From: Roseiarcus sp963783175
GTDB taxonomy: Bacteria; Pseudomonadota; Alphaproteobacteria; Rhizobiales; Beijerinckiaceae
Direction of reading: 5' to 3'
DNA: 64,000 bases
NCBI GenBank assembly: GCA_963783175.1
Contig: CAWANG010000048.1
Coordinates: forward strand, 1-64,000
The notes under the pieces were generated by a model. That model was given only the letters and a program-made list of their open reading frames with translations, was not told where the DNA came from and searched no databases. This document shows positions 1 to 7,956 of this stretch, piece by piece. The translations under genes and the position numbers were made by a program. How positions within the stretch are numbered: position 1 is the first letter of the stretch; each line of letters begins with the position of its first letter.

Positions 1-110
1 ACTGACGGCCTCGCCTCGGCGTTATTCCGAATCCCGGTGCTATGTTGGGCGCAAAACCGAAGCGATTGCCCCACGGCCCCCCCGCCTTCGCCCTTCGAGG
101 ACACTAACCG

Positions 111-361
111 ATGACGGATGCGTTGGACAAAGGCTACAACGAGGGACGGTCGGCCTTTCGCCGGTATGGATAGCCGAGGCCATGGGCGTCCCAGCGTCGC
201 GGCTGCGCGCGAGCCTGTCGTCGGCGAACCTGGAGACGGCGCTCAATATTCCGCCGCGCCCGTTCAAGATCATCAACCTCGGCCAGGACGAATATCACGA
301 GGTCATGCCGACGCCGATGCTCCTGCGGACGCGCGTCATCACGGACGACGACATTGTCTGA
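111..361 (+). pseudogene. Small phage-type protein, frameshifted
   Basis: The ATG at 111 opens a frame that stops after 20 codons at 173. From about 150 the next frame (codons in phase with 182) reads like natural protein down to TGA at 359-361. Adding one C to the CC at 154-155 joins them into one ~83-aa protein running ...GRSALSPVWIAEAMGVPAS. A GAGG motif lies about 10 bases before the ATG. No family is recognised. It is the first gene seen in the phage-like element, and its end overlaps the possible TTG start of the next gene. If the indel is real, only the 59-aa stretch 182-361 could be made from the internal ATG. Confidence 0.5.
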
Positions 362-371
362 CGACCGGGAT

Positions 372-662
372 ATGAACACCGACATCGAGCCCGGCATGAC
401 GGTCGTGTGCGTCGACGACAAGTGGCACACCCGCGCCAGGAGGCCGCTTCCGCAGGTTGGGTCGAGGTGGTTCGTGCTCGACGTCGTCGTGATCAATACG
501 GACACCCACTGGGGGCCGTACCTCGTGCTCGCCCGCTGGCCCGAGGACCGCGCGTTCCATGCGAGACACTTCCGGCCGATTGACGGCGAGTTCGAGCGGC
601 TGGAGAAGTTGGCCGACGAGACCGTCGACCTGGAGAGCGTCGAGCCGGTGATGGTCGAATGA
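372..662 (+). CDS. Hypothetical phage-element protein
   Basis: A 96-aa acidic protein of unknown function. It begins MNTDIEPGMTVVCVDDKW and resembles short beta-rich proteins common in phage early or accessory regions, but I cannot name the family. A TTG at 354 would add six residues; the ATG at 372 is preferred because it begins the conserved-looking stretch. Its stop codon overlaps the start of the next gene as ATGA, so the two are probably translationally coupled. It is part of the cascade of tiny genes ahead of the portal gene. Confidence 0.6.
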   Translation: MNTDIEPGMTVVCVDDKWHTRARRPLPQVGSRWFVLDVVVINTDTHWGPYLVLARWPEDRAFHARHFRPIDGEFERLEKLADETVDLESVEPVMVE

Positions 663-835
663 CGCTTCGAAAGGTCGCCAAGTTCGAATGGACGGGAGCC
701 TGCCGCTATACCGGCTATGTGGCTAAGTCCGTTATCCTCACGCTCTCATGCGGCCATGAGATAGTTCGCAAGGCAAGCCAGGGAATCCCCCGACGAGCGC
801 ATTGCCGCCACTGTGAGTTGGGCATTGCCAAATGA
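659..835 (+). CDS. Small Cys/His protein, possible zinc ribbon
   Basis: A 58-aa protein starting MTLRKVAKFEWTGACRY. It contains C31-G-H33 and later H48-C49-R-H-C52, a spacing that could bind a zinc ion as a minimal Cys/His knuckle. The function is unknown; similar tiny zinc-binding proteins occur in phage gene cascades. The ATG at 659 overlaps the previous stop, and its own stop overlaps the next ATG at 832, both in ATGA arrangement. This coupling and normal codon use are the reasons for calling it a real gene despite its length. Confidence 0.6.
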   Translation: MTLRKVAKFEWTGACRYTGYVAKSVILTLSCGHEIVRKASQGIPRRAHCRHCELGIAK

Positions 836-1089
836 GCGCCAACCGAAAGCTCATGCCGGTTCGCCCATGGCGCTTCATGGGCATCGCGGAGAACGATCAG
901 GCGCTCGGCGGCAACGGCCAGTGCGTCAAGTTTGAGTGCTCGGACTGGGTCGATGGCGTTCTCTGCCGTCCCGATCTCGAACTGTCCGACCGCTACGGCT
1001 TCTGGGTCTGCCCGTCATGTGGCGCGAGCTACGGAGCCGAGGCCGTTCCTCCGCAGCCATATCCCCCTCTAGCGCCGCGCCGTTTGTAA
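832..1089 (+). CDS. Small Cys-rich hypothetical protein
   Basis: An 85-aa protein with cysteines arranged as C31, C36, C45, then CPSC near residue 62-65, so a structural zinc site is plausible. The C-terminus is proline-rich. The family is not recognised. It is translationally coupled to the gene before it through ATGA. After it come about 100 bases with no visible gene before the membrane peptide at 1198. Confidence 0.55.
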   Translation: MSANRKLMPVRPWRFMGIAENDQALGGNGQCVKFECSDWVDGVLCRPDLELSDRYGFWVCPSCGASYGAEAVPPQPYPPLAPRRL

Positions 1090-1197
1090 GGCGCTCATCG
1101 GCTCGTCTGAAAGACTGACGACCGTTCGTGGTGAGTGTGGCCCCCGAGTGATCCTGGGCTGCCCGGCGCGGCGCTAGTCTCAGCCCTGGAGGGCTCC

Positions 1198-1350
1198 ATG
1201 AACCTGCTTCTTATCATCATCGTTCTCGTCCTCCTGTTCGGAGGCTTTGGCGCGTTCCACGGCTACAACACCTACGGCCCTCAATGGGGCGGTGGCATCG
1301 GCCTCGGGACCATCGTCATCATCATCCTGATCGTCATGCTGTTGCGGTGA
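1198..1350 (+). CDS. Small two-helix membrane protein (DUF3309-like)
   Basis: A 50-aa peptide made of two hydrophobic stretches (residues about 2-17 and 34-49) joined by a Gly/Tyr-rich loop with HGYNTYGPQWGGG. This architecture resembles the DUF3309 family of tiny alphaproteobacterial membrane proteins, which have no known function; the assignment is by general pattern only. The start is the ATG at 1198 because a strong GGAGG Shine-Dalgarno sits five bases upstream. A longer frame from 1135 lacks such a site. Confidence 0.6.
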   Translation: MNLLLIIIVLVLLFGGFGAFHGYNTYGPQWGGGIGLGTIVIIILIVMLLR

Positions 1351-1354
1351 GGCG

Positions 1355-1579
1355 ATGGACCCGACCCTCGCATGGTTCCTGATGATCGCGCTTCACGCTG
1401 GAGGCGTCGGTTGCTGCAACACGCAGACCGAGGTCGTGGTCCCGCCGGTCGAGTGCAAGGTCGCGGCAGGCAAGGACACCTGCACCGTCTCGGCCTACGA
1501 AATCTGCAGGGCGTTTGCAGCCGCGAACAAGGACGCGACGCTGTACGCGCTCCGGTGCGTCGCTGAACCGACGAAATAG
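1355..1579 (+). CDS. Small putative exported Cys-rich protein
   Basis: A 74-aa protein starting MDPTLAWFLMIALHAGG, a short hydrophobic N-terminus that could be a signal or anchor. A cysteine-rich remainder follows (CC near 20, then four more), so disulfide-stabilised export is possible. Function unknown. It follows the membrane peptide by four bases, so the two are probably co-transcribed and may be co-translated. In a phage element such a pair could relate to lysis or superinfection exclusion, but nothing in the sequence proves that. Confidence 0.5.
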   Translation: MDPTLAWFLMIALHAGGVGCCNTQTEVVVPPVECKVAAGKDTCTVSAYEICRAFAAANKDATLYALRCVAEPTK

Positions 1580-1588
1580 GAGAATGTC

Positions 1589-1756
1589 ATGATCGGAGAA
1601 ATCCTTCTCGTTTTCGCCTTCGTCTTCGCAATCATCGCGGCGCTATTCGTCGATAGCGTGGCGAGGCCGAACTTCACAATCCACTTCGGCTGGCTCTCCC
1701 TGGCGTTCTATCTTGGGTCGCTGCTGTTCGGAGAGTTCTCGCACGGGCTCCACTGA
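1589..1756 (+). CDS. Small membrane protein
   Basis: A 55-aa peptide with hydrophobic segments at about residues 4-21 and 34-48 and a short charged loop between. The ATG at 1589 is preceded by AGGAGAA, a good ribosome-binding site about six bases away. Its stop TGA shares its final A with the next ATG at 1756. The family is unknown. Together with the genes at 1198, 1355 and 1962 it makes a run of very small membrane-associated proteins. Confidence 0.55.
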   Translation: MIGEILLVFAFVFAIIAALFVDSVARPNFTIHFGWLSLAFYLGSLLFGEFSHGLH

Positions 1757-1965
1757 TGTACGCCATCCTCATGGTCGTCTGCGCGGTCGGGGCCTCGCTC
1801 TGCGACGCGGACCACAACGCCTACCATCGCTGGGACGATGGGCGCGCCACGTTCGCGACGCCTGAGGCGTGTCAGGCCGCCGCCGACGCTCTCATGGCGA
1901 TGCATCCGCCGCCTCCCACTGTCACCGGCAAGTTCGTTTGCGCAAAGCCGGGCGATGACTTGTGA
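1756..1965 (+). CDS. Small putative exported protein
   Basis: A 69-aa protein with a hydrophobic N-terminus (MYAILMVVCAVGASLCD) that could be a signal peptide or lipoprotein-like leader, then a soluble part containing CQAAADAL and one late cysteine. The pattern resembles small periplasmic proteins with one disulfide. The function is unknown. It starts on the last base of the previous stop and overlaps the following GTG start at 1962, continuing the coupled cascade. Confidence 0.5.
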   Translation: MYAILMVVCAVGASLCDADHNAYHRWDDGRATFATPEACQAAADALMAMHPPPPTVTGKFVCAKPGDDL

Positions 1966-2108
1966 GCAACCTCGCCCTCTTCCTGCTGGTTGTCTTCATC
2001 CTTGCGATCTTGGTCCTGAGCCTGCGAACCCTGCGCGGAAGCGCCATGAGACGAAAGAGAGAGCGGTACATGGCTAAGCGCGACGACGACCACGACCTGC
2101 AGGCCTGA
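1962..2108 (+). CDS. Small single-helix membrane protein
   Basis: A 48-aa peptide: one strongly hydrophobic helix (about residues 3-21) followed by a very basic and then acidic tail (RRKRERYMAKRDDDHD). The GTG start at 1962 overlaps the preceding TGA as GTGA. The topology suggests one transmembrane helix with a cytoplasmic charged tail. It ends four bases before the portal gene. No family recognised. Confidence 0.5.
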   Translation: MSNLALFLLVVFILAILVLSLRTLRGSAMRRKRERYMAKRDDDHDLQA

Positions 2109-2111
2109 TCG

Positions 2112-4007
2112 GTGGCTGCCCGCAAGCGCACGTCCGCCGGGCCCCGTCCGGCTGGGCGCGTCCTCCGCATCTCGGAGTATGCGGCGAACCGCGCCGTCGC
2201 CCCGAGGGAGGCGAGGCTCGACCCGTTCACCGCCTCCCACAGGGCGCTGCACCCGCCGGGCGTCGGGAAGCCGCCAGCGCCAGGGCTGGCGATGGACGAT
2301 GCCTACAGCGAGTTCGCTGGCACCTCCGGCTGGTCGTATGGCGGCCTGAGTTCAGCCATCGCCGAGGGGCAAATCTTCCTCGGCTATCCGACGCTCGCGG
2401 CGCTCATGCAGCGCGTCGAGTACATGAACGCCCTCGCGTCCATCGCCGACGACATGACGCGCAAGTGGATCGAGTTCAAGGCGTCCGCTGGCGTTGACAA
2501 GTCCGACCGCATCAAGGCGCTCAAGGACAAGTTCGAAGCGATCAAGGCGCAGGCCGAGGTCAAGAACCACGTCATCCAGGCCTTGGGCTTTGGGCGCTCG
2601 CACCTCTATCTCGACACCGGCAGCACTGACAACCGCGACGAACTGAAGACCGATCTCGGCTTCGGCGCACGCTCGGCCGCCTCGGCGCTCAAGATGCCGG
2701 GCCTGGAGCTTCTCGGCCTCCGACCTATCGAGCCGGTGTGGGTCAGCCCGCACGACTACGAGACGTCGAACCCGCTCAAGCCGAACTGGTACAAGCCGAA
2801 CGCTTGGCACGTCATGGCGATGGAGGTGCATGCCTCGCGCCTGCTCACGACGATCCCGTTCCCGGTCAGCGATCTCTTGAAGCCCGCGTACAGCTTCGGG
2901 GGCCTTCCGCTCGTTCAACTCGGCAAGCCGTATGTCGACAACTGGTTGAACGTCCGCCAAGCCACGGCCGACATTGCCCAGGCGTACTCCATCTTCGTTC
3001 TCGCGACCGATCTGTCCGCGACCCTTGCGGGCGGTGCTGGTGAAGACGTCGACAAGCGCGTCAAGCTCTTCAACAAGTACCGCTCTAACAAGGGCACGTT
3101 GGTCATCGACAAGAACGCGGAGGACTTCAAGAACATCTCGGCCAACATCGCCGGGATCGAAGCGATCCAGGCCGCGAGTCAAGAGCACATGTCAGCGGCG
3201 TGGCGGATTCCGTTGGTCAAATTGACCGGCATCAGCCCGAGCGGCCTCAATGCATCGAGCGAGGGCGAGGTCAGAGTCTATTACGACCTGATCAAGTCGA
3301 TGCAGGAACAGATCATCCGTCCGCACCTGCAGATCATCATGGACCTGTGCTCCATCGAACTGTTCGGCGACGTCGACGGCGACATCACCTTCGAGTTCAC
3401 GAAGCTCTTCGAGACGACCGAGCTAGAGGCGGCGCAGATCAGGACGGCCGATGCCCAGACCGGATCGCTGCTGATCCAGGGCGGCGTGATCGCGACCGAA
3501 GAGGAGCGGGCCCGCGTCGCCGACGACCCGGACAGCCCGTACATGGACCTTGATCCGCTCCGGTTGCCCGAGCAGGCCCAGCCGCAACCCGGCGAAGAGG
3601 GCTACCAGGGCAAGCCCGACAACTGGGCCACGGTCATGTCGGGGATCGCGGACCATGGTGGTCTTCTGCCGCCACCGGCTCCGGACAATGCGGCCTCGAA
3701 CGAGGCGTGGTCTGACATCATGAGCGGGGTCGCCTCCTCGGGAGGCGTTCACTACGAGGACGGGATCGTAGCGGCCTCTCCAGGGGCCTGGATGGGCCTC
3801 GCAGCGGGTCTGAAGGATTCGGGTGGGGTACAGGGCCCGGAACCGAAGCAGGCCGCCCTAGAGCCCGGCCTGCGGCTTGCGTTCGGCAAGGATGGGGGCG
3901 ACCCTTCGGCCGCCCCCCTACACCCTGCCCTGCCTAGCCTAGCCACGCCCGGCCATGCCGTCCGCCCGAGATGGGCACCCCTTCCGGCTTGGCCGCCGTC
4001 CGCGTGA
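2112..4007 (+). CDS. Phage portal protein, DUF1073 type
   Basis: A 631-aa protein. Residues about 60-470 look like the DUF1073 portal family: an N-terminal stretch on displacing a portal ring subunit (TLAALMQRVEYMNALASIAD), an RLL..IPFP segment and a conserved AAWRIPLVKLTGISPSGLNA block. Portals form the dodecameric DNA gate of tailed-phage heads. The start is GTG at 2112, four bases after the previous stop. The C-terminal ~130 residues carry three loose copies of a Trp...Met/Leu..G...GG unit. No terminase or capsid gene follows; the strand switches just downstream. Terminase genes may lie left of the window. This could be a decayed prophage or a compact satellite. Confidence 0.75.
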   Translation: MAARKRTSAGPRPAGRVLRISEYAANRAVAPREARLDPFTASHRALHPPGVGKPPAPGLAMDDAYSEFAGTSGWSYGGLSSAIAEGQIFLGYPTLAALMQRVEYMNALASIADDMTRKWIEFKASAGVDKSDRIKALKDKFEAIKAQAEVKNHVIQALGFGRSHLYLDTGSTDNRDELKTDLGFGARSAASALKMPGLELLGLRPIEPVWVSPHDYETSNPLKPNWYKPNAWHVMAMEVHASRLLTTIPFPVSDLLKPAYSFGGLPLVQLGKPYVDNWLNVRQATADIAQAYSIFVLATDLSATLAGGAGEDVDKRVKLFNKYRSNKGTLVIDKNAEDFKNISANIAGIEAIQAASQEHMSAAWRIPLVKLTGISPSGLNASSEGEVRVYYDLIKSMQEQIIRPHLQIIMDLCSIELFGDVDGDITFEFTKLFETTELEAAQIRTADAQTGSLLIQGGVIATEEERARVADDPDSPYMDLDPLRLPEQAQPQPGEEGYQGKPDNWATVMSGIADHGGLLPPPAPDNAASNEAWSDIMSGVASSGGVHYEDGIVAASPGAWMGLAAGLKDSGGVQGPEPKQAALEPGLRLAFGKDGGDPSAAPLHPALPSLATPGHAVRPRWAPLPAWPPSA

Positions 4008-4180
4008 CAGACAGGCCCTTTCTAAGGGCCCTGTCACGTGTCACGCGCGGCTGAGGGTGCCCGTGACATCTGTCGTGAAGGGTGTCACGGCGAACTGTCA
4101 CGGCCGAAACGTCCCGCATTTCCGGGCGAGACGCGAACGCGAGAGGCTTGGGCCCGAAGCGGCACTTTCTTGGCTGTCAC
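4004..4180. repeat. Cluster of TGTCAC repeats, iteron-like
   Basis: Seven copies of TGTCAC or its complement GTGACA lie in 177 bases between the convergent portal and RepA-like genes: 4004-4009 (reverse), 4032-4037, 4039-4044, 4063-4068 (reverse), 4083-4088, 4096-4101 and 4175-4180. A nearly perfect hairpin (4011-4034, CAGGCCCTT/AAGGGCCCTG) sits at the left end. Spacing is irregular, unlike textbook iterons, but the density is far above chance and the cluster is next to a RepA-type ATPase. It may be an origin, a phage repressor-binding array or an integrase arm-site set. Confidence 0.45.
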
Positions 4181-5493
4181 GCTTCGACCGGGGGGCCATC
4201 TTCGCTCATTGACGCCACGGCCGGGGGCCGAAAGGGATAGGTGTCGGCCAGCCTCCACAGCTTTCCCTCCTCCTCAATGAAACGCTTCGAGGTGATGAGA
4301 TCGGTCTTTGCCCGCTGCCAGTGCTGGCGTGCGCGAGAAGTCAGGCCGCCGCCGCTCTCCTCAGTTTCCAGAAAACCTCTCGTCTTGACCTCCTCCCGGA
4401 GTTTGGCGATCTCGACCTTCTTGACCGGCTTGCCGTCGAAGCCCGGCGTCGTCTCGATGGCGTCGGCGAGCCGATCATAGGCGTCGGTGATGGCCCGTTT
4501 GACCTTGAAGACGTCGTCCGACCTGCGCTCGCTGGTCTTCTTGCCCATCTTGGGCGCGAAGTCGGCGGCGACCTCCCTCACGATGAGCGATGTGACCGGG
4601 TCACCGTTGGCGTCCTTGCCCAACACGACCTTTTCGAGCCGTGAGACGAACTGAAGCCCGACCTCCATGTCCTTGGCGAGTTCGAGGGTGGCGACGACGT
4701 TGTCGTCGGCGTCTTTGATAACGGCGATCTGCACGTCGAGCGCGCCCATGAGCGATGAATGTCCGCGCGGGCGGTCCCCGTCATGCGGCGAATGATGGAC
4801 GATGACGACAATGCAGTCGAAGGCGTCGCGGATCGTGTCGGCGGCCTTGATGTATTTGCCCATGTCCTCGTCCTTGCCTTCCGATCCGGCGAACGAGCGG
4901 TTGAGGGTGTCGATGCAGACGGCGACCGGCGTGTCATCGCCGACGTGGCGCTTGATGTCTTCGATCAGTGTGTTGACGTCGGCGGCGAGCGAGAGCGGGT
5001 TGGTGATCAGGAAGAATGGCGGATTGTCCGGGTCCTCTTGGCGGTTGAGCTTGGAGCGGCGGAACGCTTCCATGCGCTTGCGAAAGCCGGGCGCGCCTTC
5101 GAGGCAGACGTAGATGACAGGTCCTTGCCGGACGCGATGGCCGCGATATCCCCAGCCGAGCGCGACGTGCATGAGGATGTCGGAAGTCCAGAAGCTCTTG
5201 CCCTGCTTCGGCGGCCCCCAGACGACCGCGAGGCCGCTCCTCGGAAGGACGCCCTTGACGCAGTAGTCGCTGTCGCCGTCGAGCGGCCTGAAGTCGTGGA
5301 AGCTCGTAAGGGTGAAGCGGCGCGCCGGCGCGCCATGGGCGGCTTGCCCGCCGTTCAGCTTCGCGTGCGCGTGAACCTCACCAGCGGCTTTTCGCGCGTC
5401 CATCTCAGGCGCCTCCGTTTCGAGATCGTCGGCGATGAGGTGGAGGTCGCGATCCCGGTCGCGACCGGGACCGTCGCGGCGCGGCGCGCTCAT
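4177..5493 (-). CDS. RepA-like hexameric ATPase/helicase (AAA_25)
   Basis: A 438-aa ATPase resembling RepA-family replicative helicases of small plasmids and phage-plasmids. The Walker A is GPPKQGKS near residue 94, the Walker B is VAVCIDTLNRS near residue 190, and a later HHSPHDGDRPRGHSS block corresponds to the sensor region seen in AAA_25/RecA-like proteins. The N-terminus is Arg/Asp-rich and probably disordered. It is expected to unwind or load at the element's origin. The TGTCAC repeat cluster lies immediately at its 3' end. It is followed on the same strand order by AlpA-like and integrase genes upstream, so these form the leftward module of the element. Confidence 0.75.
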   Translation of the reverse strand: MSAPRRDGPGRDRDRDLHLIADDLETEAPEMDARKAAGEVHAHAKLNGGQAAHGAPARRFTLTSFHDFRPLDGDSDYCVKGVLPRSGLAVVWGPPKQGKSFWTSDILMHVALGWGYRGHRVRQGPVIYVCLEGAPGFRKRMEAFRRSKLNRQEDPDNPPFFLITNPLSLAADVNTLIEDIKRHVGDDTPVAVCIDTLNRSFAGSEGKDEDMGKYIKAADTIRDAFDCIVVIVHHSPHDGDRPRGHSSLMGALDVQIAVIKDADDNVVATLELAKDMEVGLQFVSRLEKVVLGKDANGDPVTSLIVREVAADFAPKMGKKTSERRSDDVFKVKRAITDAYDRLADAIETTPGFDGKPVKKVEIAKLREEVKTRGFLETEESGGGLTSRARQHWQRAKTDLITSKRFIEEEGKLWRLADTYPFRPPAVASMSEDGPPVEA

Positions 5494-5640
5494 GAGGCTC
5501 CCTCCGCGCGGTTGGGCGGCGGGGCGACGACCGCGCCTCCCGGGGCGGCGGCGCCCCTGTGCCGCGCCTGATGGGCTTGCGCTTGTGGTTTTGAGGCGCC
5601 CGGAGTATGGCCGGGCCGAGAGAGTGTTGTGTTTACCTCA

Positions 5641-5665
5641 GGCCGTTCGTTCGCAGCGAACGGCC
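5641..5665. other. Perfect 9-bp inverted repeat (hairpin)
   Basis: GGCCGTTCG at 5641-5649 pairs with CGAACGGCC at 5657-5665 around a 7-base loop. On the plus strand it is followed by GTTTCTTT, but no plus-strand gene precedes it. On the minus strand it lies 12 bases past the end of the AlpA-like gene, so it could attenuate transcription into the RepA-like gene or bind a protein. About 180 bases around it (5494-5677) hold no convincing gene. Confidence 0.4.
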
Positions 5666-5677
5666 GTTTCTTTGCGC

Positions 5678-6016
5678 TCACGCCGCCTCGGTTCGAGCCG
5701 CTGCTTCGCGTTCGAGGAGCCATTCGCGAGCGGCGCGGCGGCTGATCCTGACGGCGGTCCCGGCCTTGAACGATTTCGGCGCGGTGCCCGCACGCTGCAT
5801 TTCATAGAACGTGCTTCTGGACAGCTTGGCCCATTTGCAGAACCCCGGAATGTCGAAGACCGCCGACTCGTCGTCGCTGACGGCCTTCTCATCGTCGGGC
5901 GCGGCGACGGCGGAGGGTTGCCGGAAAAGTTCTGGCTTCAGCGGCGACAAGGCCCAGACCGCCTTGGCGATCTCGGCGGCGAACGGGTCCAAAGTGTCGG
6001 CGGCCTTGGCGGACAT
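5678..6016 (-). CDS. AlpA-like helix-turn-helix protein (excisionase/regulator)
   Basis: A 112-aa protein whose C-terminal half (from about residue 55) reads as a MerR/AlpA-type winged helix-turn-helix: IPGFCKWAKLSRSTFYEMQ followed by FKAGTAVRISRRAAREWL. Such proteins act as excisionases or transcription factors of integrative elements. The N-terminal half is Ala/Asp-rich and probably flexible. The ATG at 6016 has AGGAG ten bases upstream; a TTG at 6040 would add eight residues and is less likely. It sits between the integrase and the RepA-like gene, the usual place for a recombination directionality or replication control factor. Confidence 0.65.
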   Translation of the reverse strand: MSAKAADTLDPFAAEIAKAVWALSPLKPELFRQPSAVAAPDDEKAVSDDESAVFDIPGFCKWAKLSRSTFYEMQRAGTAPKSFKAGTAVRISRRAAREWLLEREAAARTEAA

Positions 6017-6097
6017 GAAAGGTTTCTCCTCGAAGATCAAGGAGACGTAGCCCGGTCAAAACCTAGCGCAAGTTCAGGGCCGCAGCCCTGTACCTTA

Positions 6098-6615
6098 CTA
6101 TTTTGAATCTTTTTTCGCCTTGACGTCCCCGAGGGCCCGCTGAAGCATTCCAATGCCTGCCGGGTCCTCCTTTCTCGCGCTGAGAAGGGCGTCCACCGCC
6201 TTCTTGATGGTCCTAGCGAGGTCTTTGCTGGCCCGCGGCTCGACCCGGCCCGTCTTGCAGTATTGCTCGACCACGTCGACCACGACGGCGAAATGCCTGT
6301 CCGCCTCGGCCTTGTTAGCCGCGCTCGCAAGCTTAGCGGCGATCCTTGGCGCCTCCTCTATCAACGCGTCCGTCGCGTCGGCCACGCTGACCATCCCCGC
6401 AAGCTCAGCGGCGATTTTTGCACCTCGGCGATCGCCTCGGGCGCGTCTAGCCTCGACGCCTCGAACAGGCGTTCGGCTAGGTAGCGCTCTTCTGGCGTGC
6501 TGGGGCGGAAGTAGCGCGGGAGCATATCGGGCGTCACACGCTTGCGCGCCTCCTCGAACGCCTCGTTCATCAACTCGGCGAACCTGTCGGGCTGGGCCTT
6601 GGGATCGTCGGCCAC
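6098..6615 (-). pseudogene. Hypothetical element protein, split by an indel
   Basis: Two overlapping frames, 6361-6615 (starting MADDPKAQPDRFAELM) and 6098-6394, appear to be one ~171-aa helical protein. If one A is added to the A5 run on the minus strand (T5 at 6415-6419), the frames join as ...EVQKIAAELAGMVSVADATD. The joined protein has a short internal repeat (KIAAELAG / RIAAKLAS). The family is unknown. The second half alone could be translated from the ATG at 6394. It ends close to the AlpA-like gene and starts four bases from the integrase stop, so all are one leftward transcription unit. Confidence 0.45.
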
Positions 6616-6618
6616 GCC

Positions 6619-7879
6619 TTAGCCATCCACCTTGCGGAGGGGCGGGAACGAAGCGACGGGCGGCGGCATCAGCGAAACGACGACAGAGCGGGCGAGCTTG
6701 TGCAGGGCGTCGGCGACGAAGCGCCCGTAGTAGCGTTCGATCATGGTGACGCTGGTGTCGTGCAATTGCGCGACCAGTTGAGTCGGCAGACCGGCGCTCA
6801 AGCCGCGCGTGATGCTGGTGTGCCTGAGGCTGTAGGCGACGAGATCGTCCTGAAGCCCGGCCCGCCTAACTACCGCCTTCCACACATGCGTCAGCGAGCT
6901 AGCCTCGCCCCATGGACCGCGTCCACACTTTTCCATTACGCCGAAGCCCGGCCGCGGCGCACGTCGCCAGCGCGGCCTCATGAGGAGCGGGTCCGAGCCC
7001 CGGCGGCCCACTGTCGCCAAATTGAGGACCTCGACGGCGTCGTCTGCTATCGGGACGGGAATTTGCGCCGCCTTCGCTCCCGAGCCCTTCCGACTCGACG
7101 GCATCATCAACCGGCCCTGTGTGACCTGCAGATCGCCAACGCGGAGGCGGACGACTTGGCTAAAACGCGCGCCGGTCGCAGCAAGGACGAGGATCATGCG
7201 GCCGAGGTCGCCGTCCCAACGCTGCTCCTTGTCAATTTTCCAAGCCGCGTCGACCACGCTCCGGATGTCAGCCTCGCTCAGAATTTGCTTCTCGCGCTCG
7301 TTTTCAATTTTGACGCCGCGAGACACGGCGAGGCCGTCGCGGATCGTGTCGCGGATCGTCGGAGGCAACTTCTCCGAATGGCGCTTGGCTGCGAGGTTCA
7401 GGCACGCCTTGGCGTCATTGACAACGCGCCGCACCGCCGCCTCCCCCATTTTCTTGTCCGAGGTCTTCCTCGCCTTCTTATCGAGCAAGCTAGACCGCCA
7501 TTTGGTGAGGTCGGTTGCGGTCAACGCCGCGAGCGGCTTCTCGGCGAGCGCGGAGGCGAGGAGATGCTTCAGCTTGCCCCGCGCGTCGAGCGCGGTCGAC
7601 CGTTCGTTGAGATACTCGTTGACGGCGCCGCGCACCGTGACGACTGGGCCAAGGGCTGCGATGCGCTCTTTCTCTTCGAGGTCGCTCGCCAATCGTCTCC
7701 GTGGTGTATTTCTCATCGCCAAGGTACCGGCGCGCGACCCACCGGCCAGCGCCATTCTTGCCCGGTCGCCAGCCGAGGTCGAGCTTGCCGCCGAGGCTCT
7801 GGCGGTGAATCTTGTCGGTCTTGAGTTTCAGCCGGGCGGACCTCGATTCGAGCCCAGCGTTGTGAATGTGTCTGGCCAT
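6619..7879 (-). pseudogene. Tyrosine-type site-specific integrase, frameshifted
   Basis: Catalyses integration and excision of the element. The C-terminal catalytic domain has the expected residues: Arg in TGARFSQVVRLR, Lys in KGSGAKAAQIPVP, the H-x-x-R box SLRHTSITRG, the late His in LHDTSVTMIERYYG and the nucleophile Tyr in that same segment. The N-terminal arm-binding part (MARHIHNAGLESRSARLKLK...) lies in a different frame at 7700-7879; the frames meet at about 7695 near GGCGAGCGACCTC, where one base is surplus. The rejoined protein is about 420 aa, normal for the family. The ATG at 7879 (MARH) is the likely start. The attachment site should lie just beyond it. Confidence 0.7.
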
Positions 7880-7956
7880 GGTCGCCTGTCTCTCCAATTT
7901 CTGTCCAATATATGCAGGCGCACAAGGACAAACAAGGAAGGATAGGAGGACACAGG

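Noticed and set aside
2112..4007. Calling the portal gene an anti-CBASS Acb1 nuclease
   Set aside because: DUF1073 proteins sometimes get that name, but this 631-aa protein lacks the paired HxT/HxS motifs of 2H phosphoesterases and fits a portal.
4759..5571. 270-codon plus-strand open frame
   Set aside because: It is antisense to the RepA-like gene, which has clear ATPase motifs. High-GC genomes have many such open antisense frames.
6361..6615. Programmed ribosomal frameshift at the A5 run
   Set aside because: There is no slippery heptamer plus stimulator and many other genes in the window have single-base breaks, so an indel error is simpler.
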